A stretch of DNA of 64,000 nt from Bacillota bacterium (GTDB lineage: Bacteria; Bacillota; Clostridia; Tissierellales; Sedimentibacteraceae): positions 1 through 64,000 of the forward strand of contig JAEWJT010000015.1 in assembly GCA_023386345.1 (NCBI GenBank), in the 5' to 3' direction. The notes below the pieces were generated by a model. That model did not search any database. It was not told the origin of the DNA and worked only from the letters and a program-made list of their open reading frames with translations. The translations under genes were made by a program, and so were the position numbers. Positions 44,096 to 53,017 of this stretch are shown here, piece after piece. The first letter of the stretch is position 1, and each line of letters opens with the position of its first letter.

Positions 44096-45745
44096 TCATT
44101 TGATTAGATTTCCATTTTTTCTCAATTCTTCAATTCGTTCTTTTTCGCTTAATTCCTTCATTTCTTCCTCAGAAAAAGCGACACATTTTCCGTCTACGAC
44201 TCTTGTTGTCAAAATACCTCTAAATTTCTCGTTTTTTACAATATGCGGAGCGTCTATGATACCTCTTTTAATACAGTCTGCCAAAACAAAGGCATCTGAT
44301 AGAGGGTCTTTATAATCCTTATAAAAATCACGAATAAATTCTTTTAAACAACGAACCTCAGAAATTAAGTTTTCTTTTCTATTGATAATTTCTTCATTTT
44401 TAGATAAATCTATATTATCATTGACTAAATTTCTGATTACTCCTCTGACTATTTTACAGCTTTCAACAATATTGTCAGGGCTTGCTGCATGTTCTGCCTC
44501 ATTAAAGCCTACTACATGAACAATGTGGGGTTTAATATTCATAGCTAAAAATGTAGTGGCAGCTAATTGCCCCTTTGCAATATCAAGGTCTGGAGATAAA
44601 TAATTCAATCCGGCTCTTACCTGTCTATATATCTTAAAATTATCATCAGCTAATTCTTCAACTAATTCAACCATAGCCATTACTCTTGCTAAATCCATTG
44701 AGAAAGCAAGTGTGTTAGGAGTATTAAACATATATTGTGCTATATAATTCTTAACTCCATATTTTTTAGCGTTATATGCAGATACGTAAGCCATAAATAC
44801 AGACATAACGTCATGTGCATCTCTTAAAGACCAATGATGTGGCTCATTAATTTCTACCGCTATATTTCTATCTGCATGATATTTAATGAGTTTCTGTGCT
44901 TCATCTATTGAAAGTTCAATACTCCTATCTCCACGACCATCAAGTTCATTGTACCAGCAAAGTGGTATAGCTGTCCAAGCATTGTCAATAGTTTCAATAA
45001 GCATATCAGCCATTTTAAAGACATCAGCAGTTCCACTGTAACATCTTATCAATGGATGATTACCTCTTTTAGTAGCTTCCTTAAGCTTAACAAAGTCTTC
45101 TCTTGTTCTAAGAGGAACTCCTCCAGCTCCATCATTTTTACTATCCATATTTTGCTGATTAAAGAAAAATTGCTGTGTATTTTGGTCTGGACCAATTGAA
45201 ATTACATCTAATATCTTAGAATCGGCAATTTTCTTTATACCTTCAAGTGTATCATCATAAGATGGCAAACCAAAATGATGTCTTAGCACAGGATATGGAT
45301 ACTTTTCATTAATTCTGTCAATGATATTTCCTTGGAAATAATTATCCTTATTATCTTTTTCGACTCCATTTAGGAAGCAAACACAGTCGTCAATATCATC
45401 AAAACCATCCGAAATATATTCAAAAAAATCGAAAGTTTTTGCTACATCTGCAACTGGTTTAGTTCCACCAAAACACCATTTTATACCACTTAAATCATTT
45501 TCTTTCCTAAATTCATCAATATCTGATAAAATTTTATAAACGTTTTCTGGTGTAAGTCTATAACTAATTGCAACCAAATCCGGCTTTATTTTTAGTATTT
45601 TATCTTTTAAAACATCAACGCTTGTCGCAGGTCCTAAAAACATAGTTTCATAGCCATGAGTTTTGGCTATATCTAAAAACCTGATTATTCCTGCTACATG
45701 CACACAATTTCCAATAGAAGCTCCAAGTATAGTTTTATTTTTCAT
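44096..45745 (-). CDS. Fused cobalamin-binding / TIM-barrel protein, candidate B12-dependent mutase
   Basis: A 549-aa protein. Residues 1-130 form a B12-binding fold like MutS/GlmS: GASIGNCVHVAG at the usual DxHxxG site, where His15 is kept but the Asp position is Cys, then AISYR and FGGTKP. Residues about 180-430 resemble the barrel of glutamate/methylaspartate mutase large subunits (RCYSGTAD, NAWTAIPLCWYNELDGRGDR, EINEPHHWSLRDAHD, MFNTPNT). A roughly 100-residue helical C-terminus follows. Separate S and E subunits appear joined in reverse order into one chain. The substrate is unknown; an amino acid carbon-skeleton rearrangement is inferred. GGAGGT precedes the ATG. Confidence 0.75.
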   Translation of the reverse strand: MKNKTILGASIGNCVHVAGIIRFLDIAKTHGYETMFLGPATSVDVLKDKILKIKPDLVAISYRLTPENVYKILSDIDEFRKENDLSGIKWCFGGTKPVADVAKTFDFFEYISDGFDDIDDCVCFLNGVEKDNKDNYFQGNIIDRINEKYPYPVLRHHFGLPSYDDTLEGIKKIADSKILDVISIGPDQNTQQFFFNQQNMDSKNDGAGGVPLRTREDFVKLKEATKRGNHPLIRCYSGTADVFKMADMLIETIDNAWTAIPLCWYNELDGRGDRSIELSIDEAQKLIKYHADRNIAVEINEPHHWSLRDAHDVMSVFMAYVSAYNAKKYGVKNYIAQYMFNTPNTLAFSMDLARVMAMVELVEELADDNFKIYRQVRAGLNYLSPDLDIAKGQLAATTFLAMNIKPHIVHVVGFNEAEHAASPDNIVESCKIVRGVIRNLVNDNIDLSKNEEIINRKENLISEVRCLKEFIRDFYKDYKDPLSDAFVLADCIKRGIIDAPHIVKNEKFRGILTTRVVDGKCVAFSEEEMKELSEKERIEELRKNGNLIK

Positions 45746-46069
45746 AATATACCTCCATTACGATATGATTTTTTATATTAAATTGATAGTTGTTAAAAAT
45801 TTTTATGAAATTATTAAGCATAATTTAATTTTCTTATGCTTTACAAATTTTTCCCTTATAAATTAGTATTATTCTCATTTTTTGTGTAAAAAAACAGACT
45901 ATATGGATAATAGTTTTTATTTTAAAGATTAATCTCAGCCTATAACAATAATTGAATTTCATTTTAGACTAATAAATTGAATATAAAATTTGATTTGTTG
46001 TCAATTTTTTAAGTATTTTGCAATGTTTTAGTGTTGATTATTTATAATGTAATTATGATTTGAGTTAAG

Positions 46070-46125
46070 AAAGTGAACTGCGTTCACTCTAGGAAAGAGA
46101 ACTTTCCTATGTAATAAAAAATTAT
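46070..46125. promoter_or_regulatory. Double-palindrome element, copy A
   Basis: GTGAAC-TGC-GTTCAC is followed after 2 nt by AGGAAAG-AGAA-CTTTCCT and then TAATAAAA. Copy B at 63753-63813 has the same two-palindrome order and flanks. Likely an operator pair for one regulator, perhaps TetR-like. Confidence 0.5.
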
Positions 46126-46272
46126 TTAGGTTATTTTATTACTTTTGCTAAAGCTTGTCAAGATTTTTTTGCTAACAAAATTTTACAAATTTTGTCATAA
46201 ATATTTAAAATAATTAAAGATAATTAATTTAAGCCTTGTATTTTAAGCAAATTCTTCTATCTGATTTATATA

Positions 46273-46301
46273 TTTACATAAAACTATTTTATTGGTATAA
46301 T
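46273..46301 (+). promoter_or_regulatory. msrAB promoter
   Basis: TTTACA (46273-46278) and TATAAT (46296-46301), 17 bp apart, about 60 bp before the ATG. Confidence 0.7.
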
Positions 46302-46363
46302 ATTATGGATAACAATGTACAAAACATTATAAATTATAAAACAATACAGAAAAGAGGTATACT

Positions 46364-47314
46364 ATGTCAGAAATTTATCTTGCAGGTGGTTGCTTTTGGG
46401 GAAGCGAAAAATATTTTTCATTGATACACGGTGTTTTGTCAACGCAGGTTGGATACGCAAATGGAAATACGCAAAATCCTACTTATGAAGAAGTATGCCA
46501 TCATAATACAGGACATGCTGAAGCTGTACATATTGTATATGATTCAGAGATAATTCCTTTAGAATTTTTATTAGACTTGTATTATAAATCAATTAATCCT
46601 GTTTCTGTCAATAAACAGGGCGGTGATCACGGTACACAGTACAGGACAGGTATTTACTATGTCAATGACGAGGATATACAAGTAATTAAAGCTTCAATTG
46701 CAAAGTTACAAGAAAAATACAATGAGCCTATTGCAATTGAGGTAGAACCGCTACGTAATTTTAGTCCTGCAGAGGAGTATCATCAAAAGTATCTTGATAA
46801 AAATCCTGGTGGATATTGTCATATTCCGGATTTCATGTTTGAAATGGCAGAAAATTCAATTGTAAATCCTGAAATTTATAAAGCACCAGACGCAGATACA
46901 CTAAGAAAAACTCTAACTGTACAGCAATATGAAGTTACACAGAACAACGCTACAGAAGCTCCTTTTAGCAATGAATTCTGGGACATTTTTAAGTCTGGAA
47001 TTTATGTTGATATCACAACTGGCGAGCCACTTTTTGCTTCGAGCGATAAGTTTGAATCGGGCTGTGGTTGGCCTAGTTTTTCAAAGCCTGTTGATCCGAA
47101 TGTAATTAATGAAAAACATGATAGTTCTCATGGAATGAGCAGAACAGAGGTCAGAAGCCGCGCAGGAAATGCTCATTTAGGTCATGTATTTAATGATGGC
47201 CCTCAAGAAACAGGAGGTCTGAGATACTGCATTAACAGTGCATCTCTGAGATTTATACCAAAAGAAGATATGGACAAAGAAGGATATGGATATCTTTTAG
47301 GTCTAATTAAGTGA
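46364..47314 (+). CDS. msrAB: Fused peptide methionine sulfoxide reductase MsrA/MsrB
   Basis: A 316-aa two-domain enzyme. The MsrA domain (about 1-160) has the GGCFWG active site with Cys10 and reduces Met-S-sulfoxide. The MsrB domain (about 180-316) carries CGWPSF, HLGHVF and the catalytic Cys289 in RYCINSASL, and reduces Met-R-sulfoxide. The MsrB domain lacks the zinc CxxC pairs of some homologues. It repairs oxidised proteins in this presumed anaerobe. AAAGAGG precedes the ATG. Confidence 0.95.
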   Translation: MSEIYLAGGCFWGSEKYFSLIHGVLSTQVGYANGNTQNPTYEEVCHHNTGHAEAVHIVYDSEIIPLEFLLDLYYKSINPVSVNKQGGDHGTQYRTGIYYVNDEDIQVIKASIAKLQEKYNEPIAIEVEPLRNFSPAEEYHQKYLDKNPGGYCHIPDFMFEMAENSIVNPEIYKAPDADTLRKTLTVQQYEVTQNNATEAPFSNEFWDIFKSGIYVDITTGEPLFASSDKFESGCGWPSFSKPVDPNVINEKHDSSHGMSRTEVRSRAGNAHLGHVFNDGPQETGGLRYCINSASLRFIPKEDMDKEGYGYLLGLIK

Positions 47315-47494
47315 TAATAAAATATTATTATCTATGCAGAAGCTATTGCTAAATGTTTGTAATTTCAACCTTGACGCATTTGCCTTATTATGCTAAACTT
47401 TCATATATACTGCCAAGTAAAACATTTTTGAAGTGGTGGTTAATGAAAATTATGCTGATAAGGCAAATTTATATTATGGATGGTGTTATATTAT

Positions 47495-48010
47495 ATGGAA
47501 CAATTTTCAATACCGGGTGCTGGCGGGATAATTGTTAAGGATATAGATGGCGAAAAAAATATTCTTATGCAAACACGAGTTAAGCCGCATATGCCTCTGG
47601 AAGATGGACTCTTAGAGATTCCTGCCGGAAAAATTCGGGCTTTTGAAAGTATATTTGATACATTGAAAAGAGAAATCAAAGAAGAAACAGGTCTTGATGT
47701 TGTTGAAATATTAGGAGAATGTCTATCCACTATTTATGAAGAAAACTCGTATAAAGTTATAAACTTTATGCCCTTTTCTTGCTCTCAAAACCTAATTGGA
47801 GATTATCCAATCATGGTTTTCGTATTTATATGCAAGGTTAAAGGAGAATTACTGCCATTCTCTGATGAATCAAGAAATTTCAAATGGACCCCTATTTCAG
47901 AGATAAAAAGGATCTTAATCGATTCGCCACAATCTTTATATCCTATGCACGTGGATACTCTGAAGAAATATGTTCATGCTTGCGAGCATTATGAACATCC
48001 ACTGTTGTAA
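47495..48010 (+). CDS. Nudix hydrolase (ADP-ribose pyrophosphatase-like)
   Basis: A 171-aa protein with a complete Nudix box, GKIRAFESIF...REIKEETGL, preceded by LEIPAGK, the pattern of ADP-ribose pyrophosphatases (NudF-like). It hydrolyses nucleoside diphosphates linked to another moiety; the exact substrate is unknown. The start at the Met of MEQFSIPG (47495) is preferred, although the ribosome binding site is weak and the frame opens at 47480. Confidence 0.8.
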   Translation: MEQFSIPGAGGIIVKDIDGEKNILMQTRVKPHMPLEDGLLEIPAGKIRAFESIFDTLKREIKEETGLDVVEILGECLSTIYEENSYKVINFMPFSCSQNLIGDYPIMVFVFICKVKGELLPFSDESRNFKWTPISEIKRILIDSPQSLYPMHVDTLKKYVHACEHYEHPLL

Positions 48011-48064
48011 AGAAATTATAACAAGATTATAGGAAATCTGTACTTTGTGAGGTAAAATTTATAT

Positions 48065-48532
48065 ATGGCAATTAGAAATGTAGCTAAGGCAATTGTGATA
48101 CGAGATGGTAAGGTTCTTTTAAATAGATGTGTTAATGAAGATAATGAAATTTACTATGATTTGCCCGGCGGAGGGCAACATCAGTTTGAAACTATGGAAG
48201 AAGCTGTTATAAGAGAGGTTTTGGAGGAAACAGGATATTATATTAAAATCAATAGATTTGCAGCTCTTGCTGAGGAAATATATAATGATTTGAAAGTAAG
48301 AGAAAAGTATTTCGATTATTCGCACAGAATACTGCATATATTCCTTGCAGAACTGACTAGCGAGCAAGTGACAGACCCCATAGAAACTGATTTTCACCAA
48401 GAAGAAAGTGTTTGGTTAAGTTATGAAGAAGCTGATAAGATAACATTTTGTCCAAGACAGCTATCAGGTCGTATCTCCCAATTGATTTTCAGCGATACGC
48501 CGCAATATTTGGGAAATGTCCACATTTCTTAA
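48065..48532 (+). CDS. Nudix hydrolase
   Basis: A 155-aa protein with Nudix box GGGQHQFET...REVLEETGY (about 36-58), preceded by YYDLPGG. It resembles MutT-like or YtkD-like small hydrolases; the substrate is unknown. It begins 54 nt after the first Nudix gene and is likely cotranscribed; the hairpin at 48607 ends the unit. Confidence 0.8.
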   Translation: MAIRNVAKAIVIRDGKVLLNRCVNEDNEIYYDLPGGGQHQFETMEEAVIREVLEETGYYIKINRFAALAEEIYNDLKVREKYFDYSHRILHIFLAELTSEQVTDPIETDFHQEESVWLSYEEADKITFCPRQLSGRISQLIFSDTPQYLGNVHIS

Positions 48533-48606
48533 TAAGCAACTTTAGAACATTCTCTTGAGATAAGTTGATTTTAAAGCACTAAAGCTAAGCTTAATTACAT
48601 TAAAAC

Positions 48607-48638
48607 AAGGCAGCTCCATATTAGAGATGCCTTTTATT
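48607..48638 (+). terminator. Terminator after the second Nudix gene
   Basis: AAGGCA-CTC / GAG-TGCCTT stem followed by TTATTTAT; it lies 75 nt past the stop. Confidence 0.65.
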
Positions 48639-48670
48639 TATCCATACTTATTTTCCATAAGAGGTCATTT

Positions 48671-49186
48671 TTATTTAGTCTTTATCTTAGGCTGTATTTT
48701 GTTTATATAATAATTAATAAGAATACTAAAAGCATAATCGTAGGCTATAAATGCAAGTTCTGCAATTATTATTAGCCACCAGTATAACTGTATATTTACA
48801 AAGCCTTTCAATATAAAGTATATGCTTAAAGCTATTAAGTTAAAAAACAACAGCTTTGTTGCCATTTCAAATAATTTAGCACTCTTCATTTGAAATGCTG
48901 TTTTTTCAACTGCATATTTTACTATGCTATATAAGCCGAAAAATAATATATATGTAACTATTTCCACCTGACTTGTTGTCAAAAAAAATCCCAAAATAGA
49001 CGAAGCTATATAGAATAAGACTCCGTTTTTAACTCCAAACTCAACTATTACTATACCAACCATCAGTGCTGCAAGTGAAAATAATGCAAGTGTATTTGTT
49101 TTTACTATTGAAGATAGAAAAATAAATATTTGATTTAAGGCAAGCAGCACTCCTAAATAAGCAACTTTTTTGCTTTTTAACAGCAT
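48671..49186 (-). CDS. Small polytopic membrane protein in DnaJ cluster
   Basis: A 171-aa protein with about five transmembrane helices (roughly 8-26, 32-50, 53-70, 75-90 and 105-160 as two). The start overlaps the end of the DnaJ-domain gene by 10 nt, with GGGAGGAG upstream, indicating translational coupling. It is somewhat like substrate-binding subunits of ECF transporters in size and layout, but no signature confirms this. Confidence 0.7.
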   Translation of the reverse strand: MLLKSKKVAYLGVLLALNQIFIFLSSIVKTNTLALFSLAALMVGIVIVEFGVKNGVLFYIASSILGFFLTTSQVEIVTYILFFGLYSIVKYAVEKTAFQMKSAKLFEMATKLLFFNLIALSIYFILKGFVNIQLYWWLIIIAELAFIAYDYAFSILINYYINKIQPKIKTK

Positions 49187-49788
49187 GGAATCAAGTCTCC
49201 TCCCATCATTTCACAGCAGCAATCAGCACAGATGAGCTGTGTACAACAGCTAAGATCAGAATTTCCTCCTCTGCTGTAATTATATGTTCTTGTTTGATAT
49301 GCTCTTTGCATGCCTAGTATTTGATTCAAATAATTTTTGTATTCAATGTTGTTCGGCTCCATTCGCATAGCAGTTTTAACAAATTCCATACCCTTAGCTG
49401 CTGAGCCAAGATTAACATAGCACACTCCCATAAGGAAGTTCCATTCTGCATTTCTGGTATTTATATCGTCAAGAGCATACATAGCTTGCTGATAATTTCC
49501 AAAATTTATATATTGTCTAACAGTTTGGAAATTACTGCCTGAACTATTATTGCTATAGGTATTTGATCCAGAATTATATGAACTGCTGTTATATGAGCTG
49601 CTGCTAGCATTTGTCAGTTGGTCATAAGCCTCTTGAACCTCTATAAATTTTTCTTGTGCCAAGTCTTTAAGTGGATTGTCAACGTGCATATCTGGATGAT
49701 ATTGCTTTGCAAGCTTTCTATATGCTGCTTTTATCTCGTCTTTTGATGCACCTCTTTGAATTCCTAATACTTCATATGGATCTCTCAT
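49177..49788 (-). CDS. DnaJ-domain protein with Cys-rich C-terminus
   Basis: A 203-aa protein with an N-terminal J domain (about 1-65, HPD motif in QYHPDMH), a Ser/Asn/Tyr-rich linker, a TPR-like helical region (about 88-160) and a C-terminal tail with clustered cysteines (SCCTQLICADCCCEMMGG ... PCC). J domains stimulate Hsp70 ATPase; the Cys cluster may bind metal. It is encoded between a DUF5685-like gene and a membrane protein gene on the same strand. Confidence 0.85.
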   Translation of the reverse strand: MRDPYEVLGIQRGASKDEIKAAYRKLAKQYHPDMHVDNPLKDLAQEKFIEVQEAYDQLTNASSSSYNSSSYNSGSNTYSNNSSGSNFQTVRQYINFGNYQQAMYALDDINTRNAEWNFLMGVCYVNLGSAAKGMEFVKTAMRMEPNNIEYKNYLNQILGMQRAYQTRTYNYSRGGNSDLSCCTQLICADCCCEMMGGDLIPCC

Positions 49789-49827
49789 TTTTTTATCTCG
49801 TCCTTTATATTTTTCTATGAAAGCTAA

Positions 49828-50745
49828 TTACAAAATTTCTAAAGATTTTTCATTAAGCTTCGTTTTGTTAAGTTTACTTGTTATACCTGAGTAAATAATA
49901 TTATCAATAATTCCTTTATCTTTTATTAAGGGAAGCTTATCTATTTCTTCGCTTAGAAATGATAAATTAAGCATTATTATTTCTTTAGCATAATCATCTA
50001 TGTTTGTATTAGTTTTAAGATTTTGCTCTAAATTATGCTCCTCGCCTTTATTTAGTTCATTATCTAACTTATCTTCTTTTTCATTTTTATCTAAATTCAT
50101 CAACAAAAATGGATTATAGGAATTATTTTTTTTATCTTCTTCCATGTCTAAATACGCATCTACTGTATAAATATACTTACCTAGAAAAAATCCTACTTTT
50201 CTCAATATTTTCTCCCAATGATCCTTTCTATATACCATTATCTCAGCCATTATATTGCCAAATTCATTGGAAATGATATCTATATCGCTTGTTTTAGCCT
50301 TTTCAAGCTTCACAATATTATCAAGCGAGGATTTTATAAATTTTTCTTTTTCTTCATATAGCTCAGTCGCTTTTTTATAGTTACTATGAATAATCTTTGA
50401 AAACATAAGAGATTTTAAATCCTTATCATCCATCCAATTATCCTTGCTTTTATAGTATGATAAAATAACACTCATAGCAGAAGCATAATCAGTGATTTCG
50501 TTTTGAATGATAATCTGCTTTTTAAATGGATGAACTATGCAGTTTTTTTTGACTGCTTTATCCTCAGTTTCATACAGAGAACTTAAAAGCAATATTAAAA
50601 ATGTCATATCATAATTTAGGGTTAATCTGCTAAATTCTGAATAACTTTTTTTAAGATTCATACAAAGACCACAGTAATATCCTTTGTATTTATAATATTC
50701 TCTAAATTTAAGCTCTGCTTTATCTATATTTACATATCCAAACAT
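49828..50745 (-). CDS. DUF5685-like protein
   Basis: A 305-aa protein with the N-terminal pattern MFGYVNIDKAELKFREYYKY followed by GYYCGLCMNLKKSY, typical of this uncharacterised clostridial family. Largely helical, with Cys pairs near the N-terminus that may bind metal. Its usual neighbour is a DnaJ-domain gene, as here (39-nt gap), so the two products may work together in folding or metal-centre handling. Confidence 0.75.
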   Translation of the reverse strand: MFGYVNIDKAELKFREYYKYKGYYCGLCMNLKKSYSEFSRLTLNYDMTFLILLLSSLYETEDKAVKKNCIVHPFKKQIIIQNEITDYASAMSVILSYYKSKDNWMDDKDLKSLMFSKIIHSNYKKATELYEEKEKFIKSSLDNIVKLEKAKTSDIDIISNEFGNIMAEIMVYRKDHWEKILRKVGFFLGKYIYTVDAYLDMEEDKKNNSYNPFLLMNLDKNEKEDKLDNELNKGEEHNLEQNLKTNTNIDDYAKEIIMLNLSFLSEEIDKLPLIKDKGIIDNIIYSGITSKLNKTKLNEKSLEIL

Positions 50746-50989
50746 AATAAGTATTTTAATTCCTCTTGTCTAATAATTGATATAAGTATATATTAGATTA
50801 TCTATATTTGCAATAATTTTTGTTTTTTTTAATGTATTTTTAATGTGTAATTAATGATTTTATCATTTGCTGTTACGAAATTTTATAAAAGAAATGAATA
50901 ATATATCTAAAATTATTATTGTAACTAGCTTAATTTTTTTCTTATAGGATGTATCAATAGGATTTTAGTCTGTCTCAATCTAAAATCTC

Positions 50990-51027
50990 AAAAAAAGAAA
51001 GGGACAAATTAAATACTTTTTTGTCCC
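50990..51027 (-). terminator. Terminator after the threonine aldolase gene
   Basis: GGGACAAA / TTTGTCCC stem; the minus-strand reading continues TTTCTTTTTTT. Confidence 0.8.
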
Positions 51028-51034
51028 TCAATAA

Positions 51035-52060
51035 TTATTTCAGCAATTCTATCAATTTATTCACTGCAAAATCTATATCTTCTTTTGTAACATCATTGTT
51101 TGTTACAAATCTATATTCTCCGTCTTCAATTCCGTTTATTTTTATTCCAGCGTCTAAAAAGCTGTCTACTAACGCTTTATCTTCAATCAAGCCACTGTTA
51201 ATGGTGAAAAATACCATATTAATATCTCTTCTTGAAAAATCAATATTGATACCATTAATCTCCGAAAGCTTTTCTGCCATATAATCAGCATTTTTATGGT
51301 CTTCGTTTAATCTAACAGTCATTTTTTCAAGAGCTATAATCCCAGCAGCAGCTATAATACCTGCTTGCCTTAATCCTCCGCCCATGAGCTTTCTATTTTT
51401 TCTTGCTATATCAATAAATTCCTTAGGCCCAGCTAAAATTGAGCCTACTGGAGCGCAAAGTCCCTTTGATAAACAAAACATTACAGTATCGCAGTTTTCA
51501 GTAATTTCCTTAACATCTATCTTCAATGCAGTAGCTGCGTTAAAAACTCTAGCACCATCCATATGCACCGGAATATTATGTCTATTTGCTATTTCCTTTA
51601 TGGCTTTTAAATTCTCTACAGGAACAACCGCTCCACAGCCATGTGCTTCCTCAACACAGATTAATCCAGTTTTTGGCATATGTATGTCATCTGGTCTTAT
51701 AGATTTTTCTACAAGGATAGGATCCATAGTTCCATTTTTCCCATGTATTGTTCTAAGCTGTACACCTGCAATTACTGCTGCCGCACCTACCTCATGAATA
51801 ACAATATGTGCATTATGCTCAAGTATAACTTCATCTCCACGTCTTGTATGTGTCAGTAACGCAAGTTGATTTCCAAAGGTTCCGCTTGGAACAAATAAGG
51901 CAGCTTCCTTTCCTACCATTTGGGCAGCTATTTTTTCTAATTCACTAACTGTAGGGTCATCTCCATAAACATCATCCCCAACAGGTGCATTTGCCATAGC
52001 TATCCTCATTTCTTCGGTTGGCATTGTAACAGTATCACTTCTTAAATCTATATATCTCAT
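51035..52060 (-). CDS. ltaE: Low-specificity L-threonine aldolase
   Basis: A 341-aa PLP enzyme that splits L-threonine and allo-threonine into glycine and acetaldehyde. It begins MRYIDLRSDTVTMPTEEM; the family motifs GDDVYGDDPTV, VPSGTFGNQLALL and the PLP-lysine region CLSKGLCAPVGS are present. The ATG at 52060 follows GGAGG; a longer frame adds 11 unconserved residues. It is a single-gene unit with its own terminator. Confidence 0.92.
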   Translation of the reverse strand: MRYIDLRSDTVTMPTEEMRIAMANAPVGDDVYGDDPTVSELEKIAAQMVGKEAALFVPSGTFGNQLALLTHTRRGDEVILEHNAHIVIHEVGAAAVIAGVQLRTIHGKNGTMDPILVEKSIRPDDIHMPKTGLICVEEAHGCGAVVPVENLKAIKEIANRHNIPVHMDGARVFNAATALKIDVKEITENCDTVMFCLSKGLCAPVGSILAGPKEFIDIARKNRKLMGGGLRQAGIIAAAGIIALEKMTVRLNEDHKNADYMAEKLSEINGINIDFSRRDINMVFFTINSGLIEDKALVDSFLDAGIKINGIEDGEYRFVTNNDVTKEDIDFAVNKLIELLK

Positions 52061-52279
52061 AAATAACCTCCAAGCTTTATAGCTATAAATCATATAATGT
52101 TTACTATATCACGGAGTATTGTCTACTTTCATCAATGCCCCATATAAAGTTGTCAACGCTAATAATTATAACACTAAACAACATATATTTGCAATAATTT
52201 TTGCAGAAATACAGAAAACGATGAGTACAGTTGCTCTGCTACTCAATACGATAATTATGCTTATTAGAAGGCTATTTAT

Positions 52280-52837
52280 TTAAATAATCTCAAATATAAA
52301 CTCACAAGGTTTTTCACCTTTGCTGTTAATCGGCGACGAAACAATTTCCTTTGTTTTAAGCTGTATATCAAGTAGCTTTTCTAAGTGACGTCGACCATGA
52401 CCGGCACAGCAAAAGCAATAAGTAAGTGGCATTTTGCGGTCCTCATGCAAGAGGTCACTGACTTTTAGTTTTTTATTAACAGCAGCTGAACATACACAAG
52501 CAAAGTTATCTTTCTCCTTAATAACCCATCCTGCTGTTAATGTATTGTCTTTATTTAGACTAACATTCCAACCTGAATGGAAATCTCCCAAATCGGCAAT
52601 TTTTTCAATCTTTTTTTGTAATGTTTCAGCTTCAATTTTCTTAATTCCATTGAGTTCCTTTTGTGATGTACCGCAAGCGCTTGTATCTAAAATCTGATAT
52701 ACTATTTCAGGATGAAGCAGTTTTTCCATCCTTTCAATGATATCTACAAGGTCACCATTACCAATTATTTCTTTTGCTAAGCCTTCATCTGTGTTTTGCT
52801 CAGCCAACCTTTTCTTAATTCCATTAACCTTTGCCAT
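52280..52837 (-). CDS. Cys-rich protein of unknown function (possibly DUF6144)
   Basis: A 185-aa protein, charged at the N-terminus, with Cys-rich motifs in the second half: ACVCSAA and YCFCCAGHGRRHLEKLLD. These suggest metal or Fe-S binding. AGGGAGG precedes the ATG. It stands alone, close to two radical SAM genes on the same strand. Family assignment is tentative. Confidence 0.6.
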   Translation of the reverse strand: MAKVNGIKKRLAEQNTDEGLAKEIIGNGDLVDIIERMEKLLHPEIVYQILDTSACGTSQKELNGIKKIEAETLQKKIEKIADLGDFHSGWNVSLNKDNTLTAGWVIKEKDNFACVCSAAVNKKLKVSDLLHEDRKMPLTYCFCCAGHGRRHLEKLLDIQLKTKEIVSSPINSKGEKPCEFIFEII

Positions 52838-53017
52838 GTATTATTCCTCCCTTAACTTAATCGGCACGAAAATATCCAGTTGATGATATCCAAGACTCTA
52901 AACCCTCTTTACCACTGGTTATAGTTATTAGTATAATCTCTTACCTAAGGTAAGAGTCAAGATAGCAGTATAAAAAAAATATAAATATTTACATCTACTT
53001 TCATTTTGATTCAAAAA

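Larger units (their letters stand above)
45746..46363. other. Divergent intergenic region with double palindrome and msrAB promoter
   Basis: About 620 bp between the B12 gene and msrAB. It contains an AAGCATAA/TTATGCTT hairpin (about 45816-45842), the double-palindrome element (46070-46125), an ACAAAAT/ATTTTGT inverted repeat near 46175-46195 and the msrAB promoter (46273-46301). No gene was found. Confidence 0.6.
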
